The notes: a model not told the origin generated them from the sequence alone. DNA of 64,000 nucleotides from Labrenzia sp. VG12 (GCF_002237595.1 NZ_CP022529.1:1-64000); one strand, 5' to 3'; positions 53,544 to 63,324 are shown, counted from the first letter of the stretch. Made by a program: numbers and translations.

Positions 53544-55812
53544 GTGCCTCTCCCTTGAGCAGTCGGGTCAGGATGTCCAGATGGGCCGGCCAGCGGGTCT
53601 CAGCATCTGGTGTCGCAATCATTTTTGATCCGCCGGAAACCGAATTGCCGAACAGGGCATCCATCAGTCGTCGCCGCTCGGTCTTGTCCATGCTTGCAAA
53701 AACGCGTCTGAACAGCGGCAGGAACTCCGTGAAGTCGTCTTCCTCCAGCGTGAGCAACCAGGTATCGACGCAGCGGCGCAGGCCGTCGTCATACAAGAGA
53801 CGCTGGCCGGCGCCTTCCAGAAACCCGGCAAAATAGGCGGCCGCGTCCTGGACAGCGGTGCCGGGGGATAACATGCGTGCCAGCAGATCGACCGCAGCGT
53901 CCGAAGACAGAAGATCAGCCTCATAAAGCAGCCGCGCGGCAAGCCCGGAGATCAGCCGGTTGGCCTGGGGCTCTTCGATGATCGCCTCCAGCGCCTTTTG
54001 CCAAATGCCTTGCAGGTCCGGCTGGTCGTCCAGCAGCCGGATGGCTCCGTCGGCGCCCTGGATCTGGCTGCGCAGGGCCTGCGAGGCTTCGGCATCGAGA
54101 TTGCGCACTGCATAGGGCAGGGACAGCGCGGCCTGGGTGGCAATCCGATCGAACAGCGCATGGAGCCGGACGGTATCGATCTCGCGGGCCGCGCCGTAGC
54201 GCAGGATGTCTGCCAGGGCGGGCAAGGCCGAGAGCATCTCGCTGCAATCGGAAGTCTGGCCCGCGCGCGCGCCAAGCAGACGGACGCCTTCATCTGCGGC
54301 ATCACTCAACTGCGCCGTCATCGCGCCGAACACAAGGTCAGCCAGGGCGCCGAGCGCATGACTTTCCCGCAATCTGGATTTTGTCTTGCCGGACGCAGCC
54401 TGTTCGATTGATGCACCGTAGACAAGGTTTTCCACCAGCTGCACGGCATGTACCGGTTCCCAGCGCAGCACCCAGCGTTCCCGGAAGGTGCCGCGGCTTT
54501 TGCCCGGATCTAATGGACGCCCCCAGGGCACATCGAGAATGCTCAGCCGATGCAGCAGCGTTGAGCGGAACAGGCCGCTGTCGGAGCGCAGGTCCAGAGA
54601 CAGTTCCCGTTCCAGGGCTTCGGGTTTCAGCCGTGCCTTCTTCTGCTGCCTTTGCAGGTCCTCAAGCAGCGGCGCCAGCGGCACATCGTCCGGTATCGCA
54701 CCGGTATCGGAACCGATCAGCAACTCGGCCGATATCGTGTCGAAAATCAGCGGATTGCCGAAACACAGGCAGGAAATTGCCGCTTCGCGCAGCTCTTCAT
54801 AACCCGGCTGCGGCCGACCGCGCACGGCGGCAAGTGACACCGCCAAACGTTCGGTTTCGATCAGCGACGCGGTCGAGACGATCTGGCCCTCGGCCCGAAG
54901 GGCTTTGGCGATGCGTGCGATCCAGCGGGTCGTTTTGTCGTCGCCGGGCGTCTGCCACAGATGCAGGCACCATCCGGGCGCTGCAACGCCAGCGCCGTAA
55001 CCGCTCGATGTGGCCAGGCGCGGCGCCGTCCAGGGAGCCCAGGTGGCGGCGATCTTGACCTTCGACGCCCCCTTGAGCAAGGCGCGGTCGGCCTTCGCTG
55101 TGTGTTTGGCCTGAAGCGCGGGAACATGCCAGGCGCCGCAGACCACGGCGACCGGACCGTCTGCCTGCTTCAGTGACTTGCCAATCTCAAGGCGCATATG
55201 CGCTTCGCGCGCCGCTTCACGGCCCGGCAGCTCACCGGCATGCGCGCGAAGAGTGGACATGGCATCGGCAACCGCCTCGAATACCGGGCCTGGGGCCGGG
55301 TTTTCTTCGATGACGTCCTGCCACCAGCTTTCGCCGTCCTCGTATCCGGCAGCCTCTGCCAGCGCGCCGATCGGGTCGCGGCGCAACTGCTGGTCCCTGT
55401 CAGAAAACGCGTCGTCCCGGTCGGCCAGTTGCAAAACATCGCCTGTTTCTTCGGCATCGCTGTCCTGCGCGCTGTCTTCGGCCTCGTCGGGCTGGAAATT
55501 CCAGTAAACGGGCAGATCGATAAAACGCACCGGCACGTGATTACACACCGCCCAGCAGACGGCCTGGTATTCAGGGGAGAATTCGGCAAACGGCCAGAAG
55601 GCGGCTCGCTCCGGTTCGTTGACCGGATACGCCAGCAACGCCACGGGAGGTTTCATGGAGAGGCTGGCCAGGGTCGGCAGCAGGGCACTGAGGTCGGCAG
55701 GGCCCTCCACCAGCACTTCGGCCGGCCGCAAATCGTCCAGCGCGTCAAGCAACCGCCTTGCAGAGCCGGGTCCATGATGCCGGATACCGAAATAGGAGAC
55801 GTTGGCTGTCAC
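53536..55812 (-). CDS. DUF5682 family protein with TraB/ChaN-like motifs
   Basis: 758 residues. The N-terminal region has YFGIRHHGPGSARRLLDAL (residues 7-25) and VLVEGP (33-38); a second motif VAVVCGAWHVPAL lies at 221-233. This combination (HG-type residues near the start, EGP, and GAxH near residue 226) matches the layout of the TraB/ChaN/EreA superfamily of putative metal-dependent hydrolases. The C-terminal ~450 residues are helical repeats with no assignment. Known families with this fold include erythromycin esterase and heme-binding ChaN. Function unknown. Confidence 0.8.
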   Translation of the reverse strand: MTANVSYFGIRHHGPGSARRLLDALDDLRPAEVLVEGPADLSALLPTLASLSMKPPVALLAYPVNEPERAAFWPFAEFSPEYQAVCWAVCNHVPVRFIDLPVYWNFQPDEAEDSAQDSDAEETGDVLQLADRDDAFSDRDQQLRRDPIGALAEAAGYEDGESWWQDVIEENPAPGPVFEAVADAMSTLRAHAGELPGREAAREAHMRLEIGKSLKQADGPVAVVCGAWHVPALQAKHTAKADRALLKGASKVKIAATWAPWTAPRLATSSGYGAGVAAPGWCLHLWQTPGDDKTTRWIARIAKALRAEGQIVSTASLIETERLAVSLAAVRGRPQPGYEELREAAISCLCFGNPLIFDTISAELLIGSDTGAIPDDVPLAPLLEDLQRQQKKARLKPEALERELSLDLRSDSGLFRSTLLHRLSILDVPWGRPLDPGKSRGTFRERWVLRWEPVHAVQLVENLVYGASIEQAASGKTKSRLRESHALGALADLVFGAMTAQLSDAADEGVRLLGARAGQTSDCSEMLSALPALADILRYGAAREIDTVRLHALFDRIATQAALSLPYAVRNLDAEASQALRSQIQGADGAIRLLDDQPDLQGIWQKALEAIIEEPQANRLISGLAARLLYEADLLSSDAAVDLLARMLSPGTAVQDAAAYFAGFLEGAGQRLLYDDGLRRCVDTWLLTLEEDDFTEFLPLFRRVFASMDKTERRRLMDALFGNSVSGGSKMIATPDAETRWPAHLDILTRLLKGEAHG

Positions 55813-55833
55813 GAGGTTGCCGTCCTGTTTCCG

Positions 55834-56910
55834 TCAGACCAGCTCGGTAAGGGCCTGATAATAATCGGCGTAATCCCTGCGCTTTTTCAAAACGGTCTCG
55901 AGATATTCCTCCAGCACCACCTTGTCCTGCACTGGATCCTTTAGAACGGCGCCAAGAACATTCGGCGCCAGGCTGCCCGCCGTCAGGTCTCCGCCACCGA
56001 AAAAGGCGGCATGGCTGAGACCGCCCACCGTGACGGCAATCGCCTCTGCGGTCGACAGCGTGCCGGAGGGTTTCTTCAAGGTGGTTTTGCCGTCCAGTGT
56101 TTCCCCTGCGCGCAATTCCCGGAAGATGGCGAGGAGCCGTTTGACTTCCTCCGTCACGTTCTTTGGTGCGGGCAGATCCAAGGATCGGGCCATTTCGCCG
56201 ACACGCTTGCTGACGATGGCAATCTCTTCGTCCATGTCGTCCGGAAGCGGCAGCACGACGACGTTGAAGCGGCGCTTGAGGGCGGCAGACAGGTCATTGA
56301 CGCCTTTGTCGCGGTCATTGGCCGTTGCAATCAGATTGAAGCCGCGCGTGGCATAGACAGCCTCGTTGAGCTCCGGGATCGGCAGCATCTTTTCCGAAAG
56401 AACCGTGATCAGGGTGTCCTGAACATCGGACCCCATGCGCGTCAATTCTTCCAGGCGGCAGAGCTTGCCCGTTTCCATGGCGCGGTAAAGCGGTGTCGGC
56501 ACCAGGGCGTCCCGGCTGGGTCCCTTTGCCAGGAGCTGGGCATAGTTCCAGCCGTAGCGAACCTGGTTCTCGTCGGTTCCCGCCGTGCACTGGATAACCA
56601 GGGTCGAGTTGCCGGAAACAGCTGCCGCCAGATGCTCCGAAACCCAGGATTTCGCCGTGCCGGGCACTCCCAGAAGCAACAGGGCCCGGTCGGTTGCAAG
56701 CGTCGCCACCGCGGTTTCGATCAGCCGGCGGTTGCCGACATATTTGGCGCTGATTTCGGTGTCGCCGGCTTGGCCGCCCATGAGATAGGTGATCACCGCT
56801 TGCGGAGACAGAACCCAGCCTTCCGGTTTGGGTTTGGTATCGACAGCCTTCAGGGCCGCAATCTCGTCGGCGTAAGTGACTTCGGCAGGTTGCCGCTGGA
56901 TGTCGCTCAT
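55834..56910 (-). CDS. MoxR/AAA_5-type AAA ATPase
   Basis: 358 residues. Walker A GVPGTAKS (81-88), Walker B region KLCRLEELTRM (149-159; EE in place of the common DE), sensor 1 GFNLIATANDRDKG, and an Arg-finger region ALKRRFNVV. C-terminal part is helical (lid). It is the motor of the five-gene set, comparable to MoxR-class ATPases that work with VWA proteins. Start at 56910 overlaps the DUF5691 stop by 4 nt. Confidence 0.93.
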   Translation of the reverse strand: MSDIQRQPAEVTYADEIAALKAVDTKPKPEGWVLSPQAVITYLMGGQAGDTEISAKYVGNRRLIETAVATLATDRALLLLGVPGTAKSWVSEHLAAAVSGNSTLVIQCTAGTDENQVRYGWNYAQLLAKGPSRDALVPTPLYRAMETGKLCRLEELTRMGSDVQDTLITVLSEKMLPIPELNEAVYATRGFNLIATANDRDKGVNDLSAALKRRFNVVVLPLPDDMDEEIAIVSKRVGEMARSLDLPAPKNVTEEVKRLLAIFRELRAGETLDGKTTLKKPSGTLSTAEAIAVTVGGLSHAAFFGGGDLTAGSLAPNVLGAVLKDPVQDKVVLEEYLETVLKKRRDYADYYQALTELV

Positions 56911-58328
56911 AAGGGGTCTCCCGGTGTCAGGGCGGCGTTGAATTGCAACATGAGCAAGGACGCGTCCGTCCGGCTCTTGCCCGCCTCTAGGAACAATTGA
57001 ATGAGGTTTTGCGCGGCACGCTGGTCGGCAATCAGGCCAAGCTGGAACAGCATGTGTTGCCGGCCGGTGGCGTCAACGCTCTTGCCATCGTCGTTCGCTT
57101 CGGATTTCACGGACTTGAGCAGCATCTTGACGGCGGGGGCCGCGATGAGTGTCTCGCCATCCAGACGGCCGAAATTGCCCTCCGCGCAAAACAGCACCCC
57201 ATCCAGGCTATTCGTGGCCTGCCGCAGGATCTCCGGCAGATGCCGCCACCGGTCAGCAGCAGTCAGCCGGTCCAGCAGTGGCTGCAACAAACCGGCTCTT
57301 GCCGACACTTCCGATACGATGCGCTCGGTGAGCACGCGGATTGCGGCCTCAGAACCGGTCCGGGCGACCTGGCAATTGAATTCGTAATCCGCACGGTCGT
57401 TCCCGAAGTTCCAGCTTGAGACAAGGGTCTCCGCAGTCAGGCCAAGAGCTGCCGCGAAACCGGGAAGACTCACCGTTTCAAACAGTTCGGTTCGCCGGGC
57501 CTGTTGTGCGCCGGTCTTGAGTTTCCGGACCTTCACGATGGTCTTGCGGTTGATCAGGCCCTTTTTGGCCAGTTCGTGGAAATCTGCCAGCTCGGCCGCA
57601 TTTTCCGTTTCGTCCAGTATGCCGCCAAGCCGGGCCAGCAAGGCGCCGGCAAGGGCCTGAACCTTGGACGACCGGTCCTTGTGATAGAGCTTTTCCAGAT
57701 AGGTACTATCGGATTTGGAAAGTCCGGCCGCGAGCGCAGCAACACATTTGAGACGTTGTTCCGCAGGCAGGTTTTCAGCCTTGGCCTCGACCAGTCGCAG
57801 CGCCTCCTCCGGAGCCTTGAGGCGAAGCGCTGCAAGTGCATGGCCGCGCTCTGCCGGCAGGAAATCATCCCAGGTCTGTTCGTTCAAGGTGTCTGCAGCC
57901 AGCTCCGGGTCTCGCTCGTTCCAGCTGTCCCATGGAGCATAACACGCAGGCAGGTCGTCGAAGCGGTCCGGCATGTAGTCCGCCGGATGGGTCGTGAACC
58001 CGCGCAGGGCCATGAAGTGCAGAAGCTGCGTCTTCTGCGCGTCCGACAGTTTGTGCAGCGTGAAAAAGCGTCTGAACAGGACCCGGCAGGCATCGGGCAG
58101 CGGCGGGAGATCGAGCTTCGGCAAGCTCGGGAATGGCGCCAGGGCACCGGCCGGCGCGGCGCGAAACGCGACCTGGTCCGCCTGGGCGGCAATTGCCAGC
58201 AGGGCCAGCTCTGGCTGGTCCAGCCCGGAAAGAGAGGTGCGTATCTCTGCCGGGACCACGTCAATGCCGGACCCGCCGACCATCCAGCGGCCCTTGATCT
58301 TGGAAAGGGATTGCAGGAAATCAGTCAT
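56907..58328 (-). CDS. DUF5691 family protein
   Basis: 473 residues from the ATG at 58326-58328 (MTDFLQSLSKIKG); a start at 58361 would add unlike residues. Largely alpha-helical with tandem-repeat-like helices (HEAT-like, e.g. LLARLGGILDETENAAELADFHELAKKGLIN), no catalytic motif seen. It likely serves as scaffold or adaptor. Overlaps the SWIM gene stop by 8 nt. Family has no known function. Confidence 0.78.
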   Translation of the reverse strand: MTDFLQSLSKIKGRWMVGGSGIDVVPAEIRTSLSGLDQPELALLAIAAQADQVAFRAAPAGALAPFPSLPKLDLPPLPDACRVLFRRFFTLHKLSDAQKTQLLHFMALRGFTTHPADYMPDRFDDLPACYAPWDSWNERDPELAADTLNEQTWDDFLPAERGHALAALRLKAPEEALRLVEAKAENLPAEQRLKCVAALAAGLSKSDSTYLEKLYHKDRSSKVQALAGALLARLGGILDETENAAELADFHELAKKGLINRKTIVKVRKLKTGAQQARRTELFETVSLPGFAAALGLTAETLVSSWNFGNDRADYEFNCQVARTGSEAAIRVLTERIVSEVSARAGLLQPLLDRLTAADRWRHLPEILRQATNSLDGVLFCAEGNFGRLDGETLIAAPAVKMLLKSVKSEANDDGKSVDATGRQHMLFQLGLIADQRAAQNLIQLFLEAGKSRTDASLLMLQFNAALTPGDPL

Positions 58329-59745
58329 CCAGCTGGACCCTTCCCCAGTCGGTCCGGGCACTGAACAGTCTCAGGCGCCGTCCGTCCCAAAGTGCAGCGG
58401 TTTGATTCAGTTCCATGCCGGCAAACTGTTGGGCCGGAGCATCCTGGACCGGAAGCGTATGCGCCTCGTCGCTGGACTGCCACCAGACGGCCTTGCCGGA
58501 TCTGAAAAGGCGGCCATTCGGCAACAGCAGCGGCGTTTCAGATGTCCAGGGAGCGATGTCCTGCTGGATCAGAAAGGGCTGCAATGGATCGCCTTCGGGA
58601 GCGGCCGGCCATGGCAAATCGTTTTCGCCGCCAGGCTGTCGTGTTGCCAGAACCGCGCGCAACGGCGCCCGGGCGGGATAGAAGATCAACTCGGCTTCAA
58701 ACTGTTCGCCGGGCGCAAAGGCGCTTGCGCGTTTGCCCAGACTTGCCGGAATATAATCCAGCAGGACGGCGAAAGCGGGTCCTTTGCCAAGATTCATCAG
58801 CCAGGTGGCCTGGCTCACCAGCCCGTCGCGCCGGGTCGAAATGTCTTCACCGACCACTTCCCACCGGGATGTGACCTTGAGGGCATCCTGATTGTCGATC
58901 AGGCTGTCCCGTGTCTCGGATGTTGAAATGGCCCGCCGCAGTTCCTTGTCTTCCGGTGCGCTGCGCCATGCCCTTAGCAGAAGAACGATTTTGCCCAGTT
59001 CCTGAAGCACCGTTTCCAACCGTTCTTCGGTGGGCAGTTTGATGATCCGCGCCGGTAATTCGTCGAGGCGGCCTGCGAGCGCCTGAGCCTTGCCATCGAC
59101 CAGACGCGCGGCAATCGCCCTGCAGCGGTTGCTGCAGTCGTCTAGAAATCCGGCAAGACCGGTGCGAAGCTGATCGGCGATCCATTGTTCCAGGTCGTCG
59201 GCGGCTGCGATCAACGCCGCTCTGGTGTCTTTCTCCCGCTTTTCGGCAGCCGCCTTTCGGCGAGACTCGGCTTGTGGATCCTCGGTTTTTTCGGCAACCG
59301 GGATCCTGGCGGCCGTGAGCGACTTGCCTGTTCTTGAGAGTTCCGGTTTTGTCGCTGCGCCTGATGTCCGTCGGCGCCCCAACCAGTCGTTGACCCATTC
59401 CGGAACATTGCCTTGCTGAAAGGCCTGAGGATCGTCGACATACATCCACATCAGCGCAAGGGCATGCTTGCAGGGGAATTTGCGGGACGGGCAGGTGCAC
59501 TTGTAGCCGTGGTCTCCGGTGTCAACGACCGTCCGGTATGGATTGGCCCCAGACCCCTGGCACTCGCCCCAGATCAGCTGGTCGGCGGTGGAGATCTCGC
59601 GCAATGGCCACTTGGACGCCTTGGTCAAGCCATTCGCTGCTTTCAGCGACGACTGGTCCGGTGCGAGCGCGGTAATGACATCGTGTGTCAGTGGCATCGG
59701 AGGGAAAAACCTTTGAGGCGTTGCCAGGCAAATGGATGATGTCAC
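58321..59745 (-). CDS. SWIM zinc finger protein
   Basis: 474 residues if started at the GTG at 59745, or 458 from the ATG at 59697 (MPLTHDVITALAPDQ), which is more family-like although neither has a clear ribosome binding site. SWIM motif CxCx6CxH: YKCTCPSRKFPCKHALAL, positions 83, 85, 92 and 94 of the longer form. The remainder is a helical and beta-rich C-terminal region. SWIM fingers bind DNA or proteins. First gene of the five-gene set. Confidence 0.88.
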   Translation of the reverse strand: MTSSICLATPQRFFPPMPLTHDVITALAPDQSSLKAANGLTKASKWPLREISTADQLIWGECQGSGANPYRTVVDTGDHGYKCTCPSRKFPCKHALALMWMYVDDPQAFQQGNVPEWVNDWLGRRRTSGAATKPELSRTGKSLTAARIPVAEKTEDPQAESRRKAAAEKREKDTRAALIAAADDLEQWIADQLRTGLAGFLDDCSNRCRAIAARLVDGKAQALAGRLDELPARIIKLPTEERLETVLQELGKIVLLLRAWRSAPEDKELRRAISTSETRDSLIDNQDALKVTSRWEVVGEDISTRRDGLVSQATWLMNLGKGPAFAVLLDYIPASLGKRASAFAPGEQFEAELIFYPARAPLRAVLATRQPGGENDLPWPAAPEGDPLQPFLIQQDIAPWTSETPLLLPNGRLFRSGKAVWWQSSDEAHTLPVQDAPAQQFAGMELNQTAALWDGRRLRLFSARTDWGRVQLDD

Positions 59746-59932
59746 GAGATCCGGGGAAACACCCGGAGGCGGGTATTAGGTAACAATAACACTGATGAAC
59801 ATTCGCGATTTAGGCAAAAATCGCTGTGCTTGTAAATCGCGCCTTCCGGAAAATCTGTGGTTGAGCAATGTCTGCGGACAGCAGTTGACATCGGCCGAAA
59901 GTGCGTTGTGTTTCCTTGCGCCTTTTTCGCGT

Positions 59933-60844
59933 CTAAAGCGCCTGGCTGTCAGCCATTGAGAGGCCGGCCTGCCGGACGAGCTCGGCGATCTCGGACAGCT
60001 GACCGGCAAGCGGACTGGATTTGCGCCAAACCATGCCGACGGTGCGCTTTGGTTCAGGTGCCTCGAAACGGGAGATGGACACAGACGCCGATCGTGTTTC
60101 GACAGGCACGGCCATCTCCGGGATCAAAGTCACGCCCATGCCGGCGCTGACCATTTGCACCAGCGTTGACAAGGAGCTGGCATCCAGCATCTCGCGCGGC
60201 GGTCCGGAGGGCATGTTGCAGAACGTCAGCGCCTGATCGCGAAAACAATGCCCCTCTTCCAGAAGCAGCAGGCGCATCTCCCTGAGACTGTCTGCATTCG
60301 GCAGCGGCGCATTTGCCTCGCGTGCGGAGCGCAACAGAACAAAGCGCTCGTCGAAGAGCGGTGTTTCCTGCAAGGAGTGTTCCGAGACGGGGAGGGCAAC
60401 GATAGCGGTGTCGAGCCGGCCTGCCCCGAGTTCTTCAATCAGCTTCGGCGTCACGGTCTCGCGCACATGGATATCGAGCTCCGGATAGCGCGCAGTCAGG
60501 TTGCCGATGACCTTCGGCAACAGATAGGGCGCCACGGTCGGGATCACCCCGATCCGGAGCCGACCGACCAGCCGGTCCCTGGAGGCACGGGCCAGATCGC
60601 CAAGCTCGTCCGCGGACCGCAATATGTCCCTTGCGCGCTCGACCGCCACTTCACCAAATTGGGTCAGCTGCACCTGGCGGGCGCCTCGATCAAACAGGGC
60701 AGCCCCAAGAACTTCTTCCATTTCCTTGATCTGCATGGACAGCGCCGGCTGCGAGATCGCGCAGGCTTCTGCGGCGCGTCCGAAATGACCGTGATGGGCG
60801 AGCGCTTCAAAATAGCGGAGTTGCTTGAGCGTGATATTGATCAT
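59933..60844 (-). CDS. oxyR: Hydrogen peroxide-inducible regulator OxyR
   Basis: 303 residues. LysR-type winged helix (residues 1-65) and a redox centre in EEGHCFRDQALTFC: C200 and C209 correspond to the C199/C208 pair of E. coli OxyR, which form a disulfide on peroxide exposure and activate transcription. It is divergent from katG, its expected target. The spacing of 278 bp between start codons holds a strong inverted repeat (60862-60892). Confidence 0.93.
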   Translation of the reverse strand: MINITLKQLRYFEALAHHGHFGRAAEACAISQPALSMQIKEMEEVLGAALFDRGARQVQLTQFGEVAVERARDILRSADELGDLARASRDRLVGRLRIGVIPTVAPYLLPKVIGNLTARYPELDIHVRETVTPKLIEELGAGRLDTAIVALPVSEHSLQETPLFDERFVLLRSAREANAPLPNADSLREMRLLLLEEGHCFRDQALTFCNMPSGPPREMLDASSLSTLVQMVSAGMGVTLIPEMAVPVETRSASVSISRFEAPEPKRTVGMVWRKSSPLAGQLSEIAELVRQAGLSMADSQAL

Positions 60845-60861
60845 AATTTTTTCTTATCAAA

Positions 60862-60892
60862 TCAATCAGAAAATTCAACTTCTTCTGATTGA
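60862..60892. promoter_or_regulatory. Inverted repeat, probable OxyR operator
   Basis: TCAATCAGAA and TTCTGATTGA, perfect 10-bp arms with an 11-nt AT-rich spacer, 18 bp upstream of the oxyR start and 231 bp before katG. Position between the divergent pair and the arm symmetry fit a LysR-type site that also represses oxyR. Confidence 0.7.
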
Positions 60893-61122
60893 AAAGCTTT
60901 GCTACTTTAGAACTTGTAAAGAGTGGGACGGCAGCCTCTGGTGGTTCAGCGGCAGCCTGAAACCTGCTCTTTTCCTGAGAATTTGAACCGTCGTGGCCCG
61001 TATCCCCTGCCTGGTCCCGCGGCGTTTCCCGTCGAATGCCCCGTCCGTCTGTCAAATTGCTGACACCGGATCGGAGTTGTCTAAGCCGGTGCCAAGCACC
61101 AACAATCGAATTGGAGAGGAAA

Positions 61123-63297
61123 ATGGACGCTAAGGTCGATAAATCTGGCGGTTGCCCCGTGATGCATGGCGGCAATACCGCAATGGACAAGCCTGTCACC
61201 AAATGGTGGCCGAATGCCCTGAACCTCGACATTCTGCACCAGCATGGTGCCCGCACCAATCCGATGGATCCGGACTTCAACTTCCGCGAAGCGGTCAAGG
61301 GGCTGGACCATGAAGCCGTCAAGGCCGACGTCCGCGCCCTGATGACCGACAGCCAGGACTGGTGGCCGGCTGACTGGGGCCACTATGGCGGCCTGATGAT
61401 CCGTCTTGCCTGGCACTCCGCGGGCTCCTACCGCATGCAGGATGGCCGTGGTGGTGCCGGTTCCGGCAACATCCGGTTTGCTCCGCTGAATTCCTGGCCG
61501 GACAATGCCAGCCTCGACAAGGCCCGTCGTCTGTTGTGGCCGGTGAAGAAAAAATACGGCAATGCGCTGTCCTGGGCCGACCTGATCATTCTCGCCGGCA
61601 ACATGGCTTACGAATCCATGGGCTTCAAAACCTTTGGCTTCGGCTTTGGCCGCGAGGACATCTGGGGTCCGGAGACCGACGTCTACTGGGGTTCTGAAAA
61701 AGAGTGGCTGGCACCTGCTGAAAACCGCTACGAGAGCACCGACGATGCTTCGTCCCTCGAAAACCCGCTGGCAGCGGTGCATATGGGTCTGATTTATGTG
61801 AACCCGGAAGGTGTCGACGGCAAGCCGGATCCGGCCAAGACCGGTGCGCATGTGCGCGAAACCTTCAAGCGCATGGCCATGAACGACGAGGAAACCGCGG
61901 CCCTGACCTGCGGCGGTCACACGGTCGGCAAGGCGCATGGTGGCGGTGCAGGCGAAAACATCGGTGTCGAACCCGAGGCAACCGGCGTCGAAGCGCAGGG
62001 TCTCGGCTGGGCCAACCCGGACCAGGACGGCAAGGCCTCCAAGGCTTTCACTTCGGGCATCGAGGGTGCCTGGACGAAAGAGCCGACCAAGTTCGACATG
62101 GGATATTTCGACTACCTCTTCAACTATGAGTGGGAACTGACCAAGTCTCCGGCAGGGGCGTGGCAGTGGAAACCGGTCGACATGCCGGAAGACCAGAAGC
62201 CGGTTGATGCAACCGACCCATCGATCCGTCACGATCCGATGATGACGGATGCGGACATGGCCATGAAAGTGGACCCGGTCTACAACGAGATCTGCCGGAA
62301 ATTCATGGCGGACGAGGCCTATTTCCGCGATTGCTTTGCCCGTGCCTGGTTCAAGCTGACCCACCGCGACATGGGCCCGCGCGCCAACTATCTTGGTCCG
62401 GACGTGCCGGCGGAAGACCTGATCTGGCAGGACCCGATCCCGGCCGGCTCGACCTCCTATGATGTTGATGCCGTCAAGGCCAAGATCGCAGCCAGCGGTC
62501 TCAGCGCTTCCGAGATGATCGCAACGGCCTGGGACAGTGCCCGTACGTTCCGGGGCTCCGATAAGCGCGGCGGTGCCAATGGCGCCCGTATCCGTCTGGC
62601 GCCGCAGAAGGACTGGGCCGGCAACGAGCCGGAGCGTCTTGCCAAGGTGCTGGCGGCGCTTGAGTCGATTGCCGCTGAAGCCGGTGCGTCGCTTGCCGAT
62701 GTGATCGTTCTGGCCGGCAATGTCGGTGTGGAGCAGGGCATCAAGGCCGCCGGCTTTGACGTTGCCGTTCCCTTTGCTGCAGGCCGCGGTGATGCAACTG
62801 ACGAACAGACCGACGCAGAATCCTTCGAGGTTCTGGAGCCGCTCGCTGACGGCTTCCGGAACTGGGAAAAGGAAAACTACGCCGTCAGCCCGGAAGAGAT
62901 GATGCTCGATCGTGCTCAGCTCCTGGGCCTGACCGGCCAGGAAATGACGGTTCTGGTCGGCGGGCTGCGTGTGCTCGGCGCCAATCACGGCGGCAGCAAG
63001 CACGGTGTCTTCACCTACCGGGAAGGCGCTCTGACCACGGACTTCTTCGTCAACCTGACCGACATGGCCAACAGCTGGCTGCCGGCGTCCGACGGAACCT
63101 ACGAAATCCGTGACCGCAAGCTCGGCACCCTCAAGTGGACGGCCACCAGCGCCGACCTCGTGTTCGGCTCCAACTCGATCCTGCGGGCCTATGCCGAAGT
63201 CTATGCCCAGGACGACAATGCCGCGAAATTCGTCAAGGATTTCGTTGCCGCCTGGACCAAGGTCATGAACGCGGACCGCTTCGATCTGGCTGCGTAG
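61123..63297 (+). CDS. katG: Catalase-peroxidase KatG
   Basis: 724 residues from the ATG at 61123 with GGAGAGG 4 nt upstream. Distal heme pocket R94, W97 and H98 (MIRLAWHSAGSYR); covalent-adduct tyrosine and methionine in GLIYVNPEG and RMAMNDEE; proximal histidine in LTCGGHTVGKAHGGG. The C-terminal duplicated domain (about 430-724) is also intact. Destroys hydrogen peroxide by catalase and peroxidase action. A strong terminator follows at 63325. Confidence 0.98.
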   Translation: MDAKVDKSGGCPVMHGGNTAMDKPVTKWWPNALNLDILHQHGARTNPMDPDFNFREAVKGLDHEAVKADVRALMTDSQDWWPADWGHYGGLMIRLAWHSAGSYRMQDGRGGAGSGNIRFAPLNSWPDNASLDKARRLLWPVKKKYGNALSWADLIILAGNMAYESMGFKTFGFGFGREDIWGPETDVYWGSEKEWLAPAENRYESTDDASSLENPLAAVHMGLIYVNPEGVDGKPDPAKTGAHVRETFKRMAMNDEETAALTCGGHTVGKAHGGGAGENIGVEPEATGVEAQGLGWANPDQDGKASKAFTSGIEGAWTKEPTKFDMGYFDYLFNYEWELTKSPAGAWQWKPVDMPEDQKPVDATDPSIRHDPMMTDADMAMKVDPVYNEICRKFMADEAYFRDCFARAWFKLTHRDMGPRANYLGPDVPAEDLIWQDPIPAGSTSYDVDAVKAKIAASGLSASEMIATAWDSARTFRGSDKRGGANGARIRLAPQKDWAGNEPERLAKVLAALESIAAEAGASLADVIVLAGNVGVEQGIKAAGFDVAVPFAAGRGDATDEQTDAESFEVLEPLADGFRNWEKENYAVSPEEMMLDRAQLLGLTGQEMTVLVGGLRVLGANHGGSKHGVFTYREGALTTDFFVNLTDMANSWLPASDGTYEIRDRKLGTLKWTATSADLVFGSNSILRAYAEVYAQDDNAAKFVKDFVAAWTKVMNADRFDLAA

Positions 63298-63324
63298 GCC
63301 CGTATCGATATCCTTTGCGACTGG

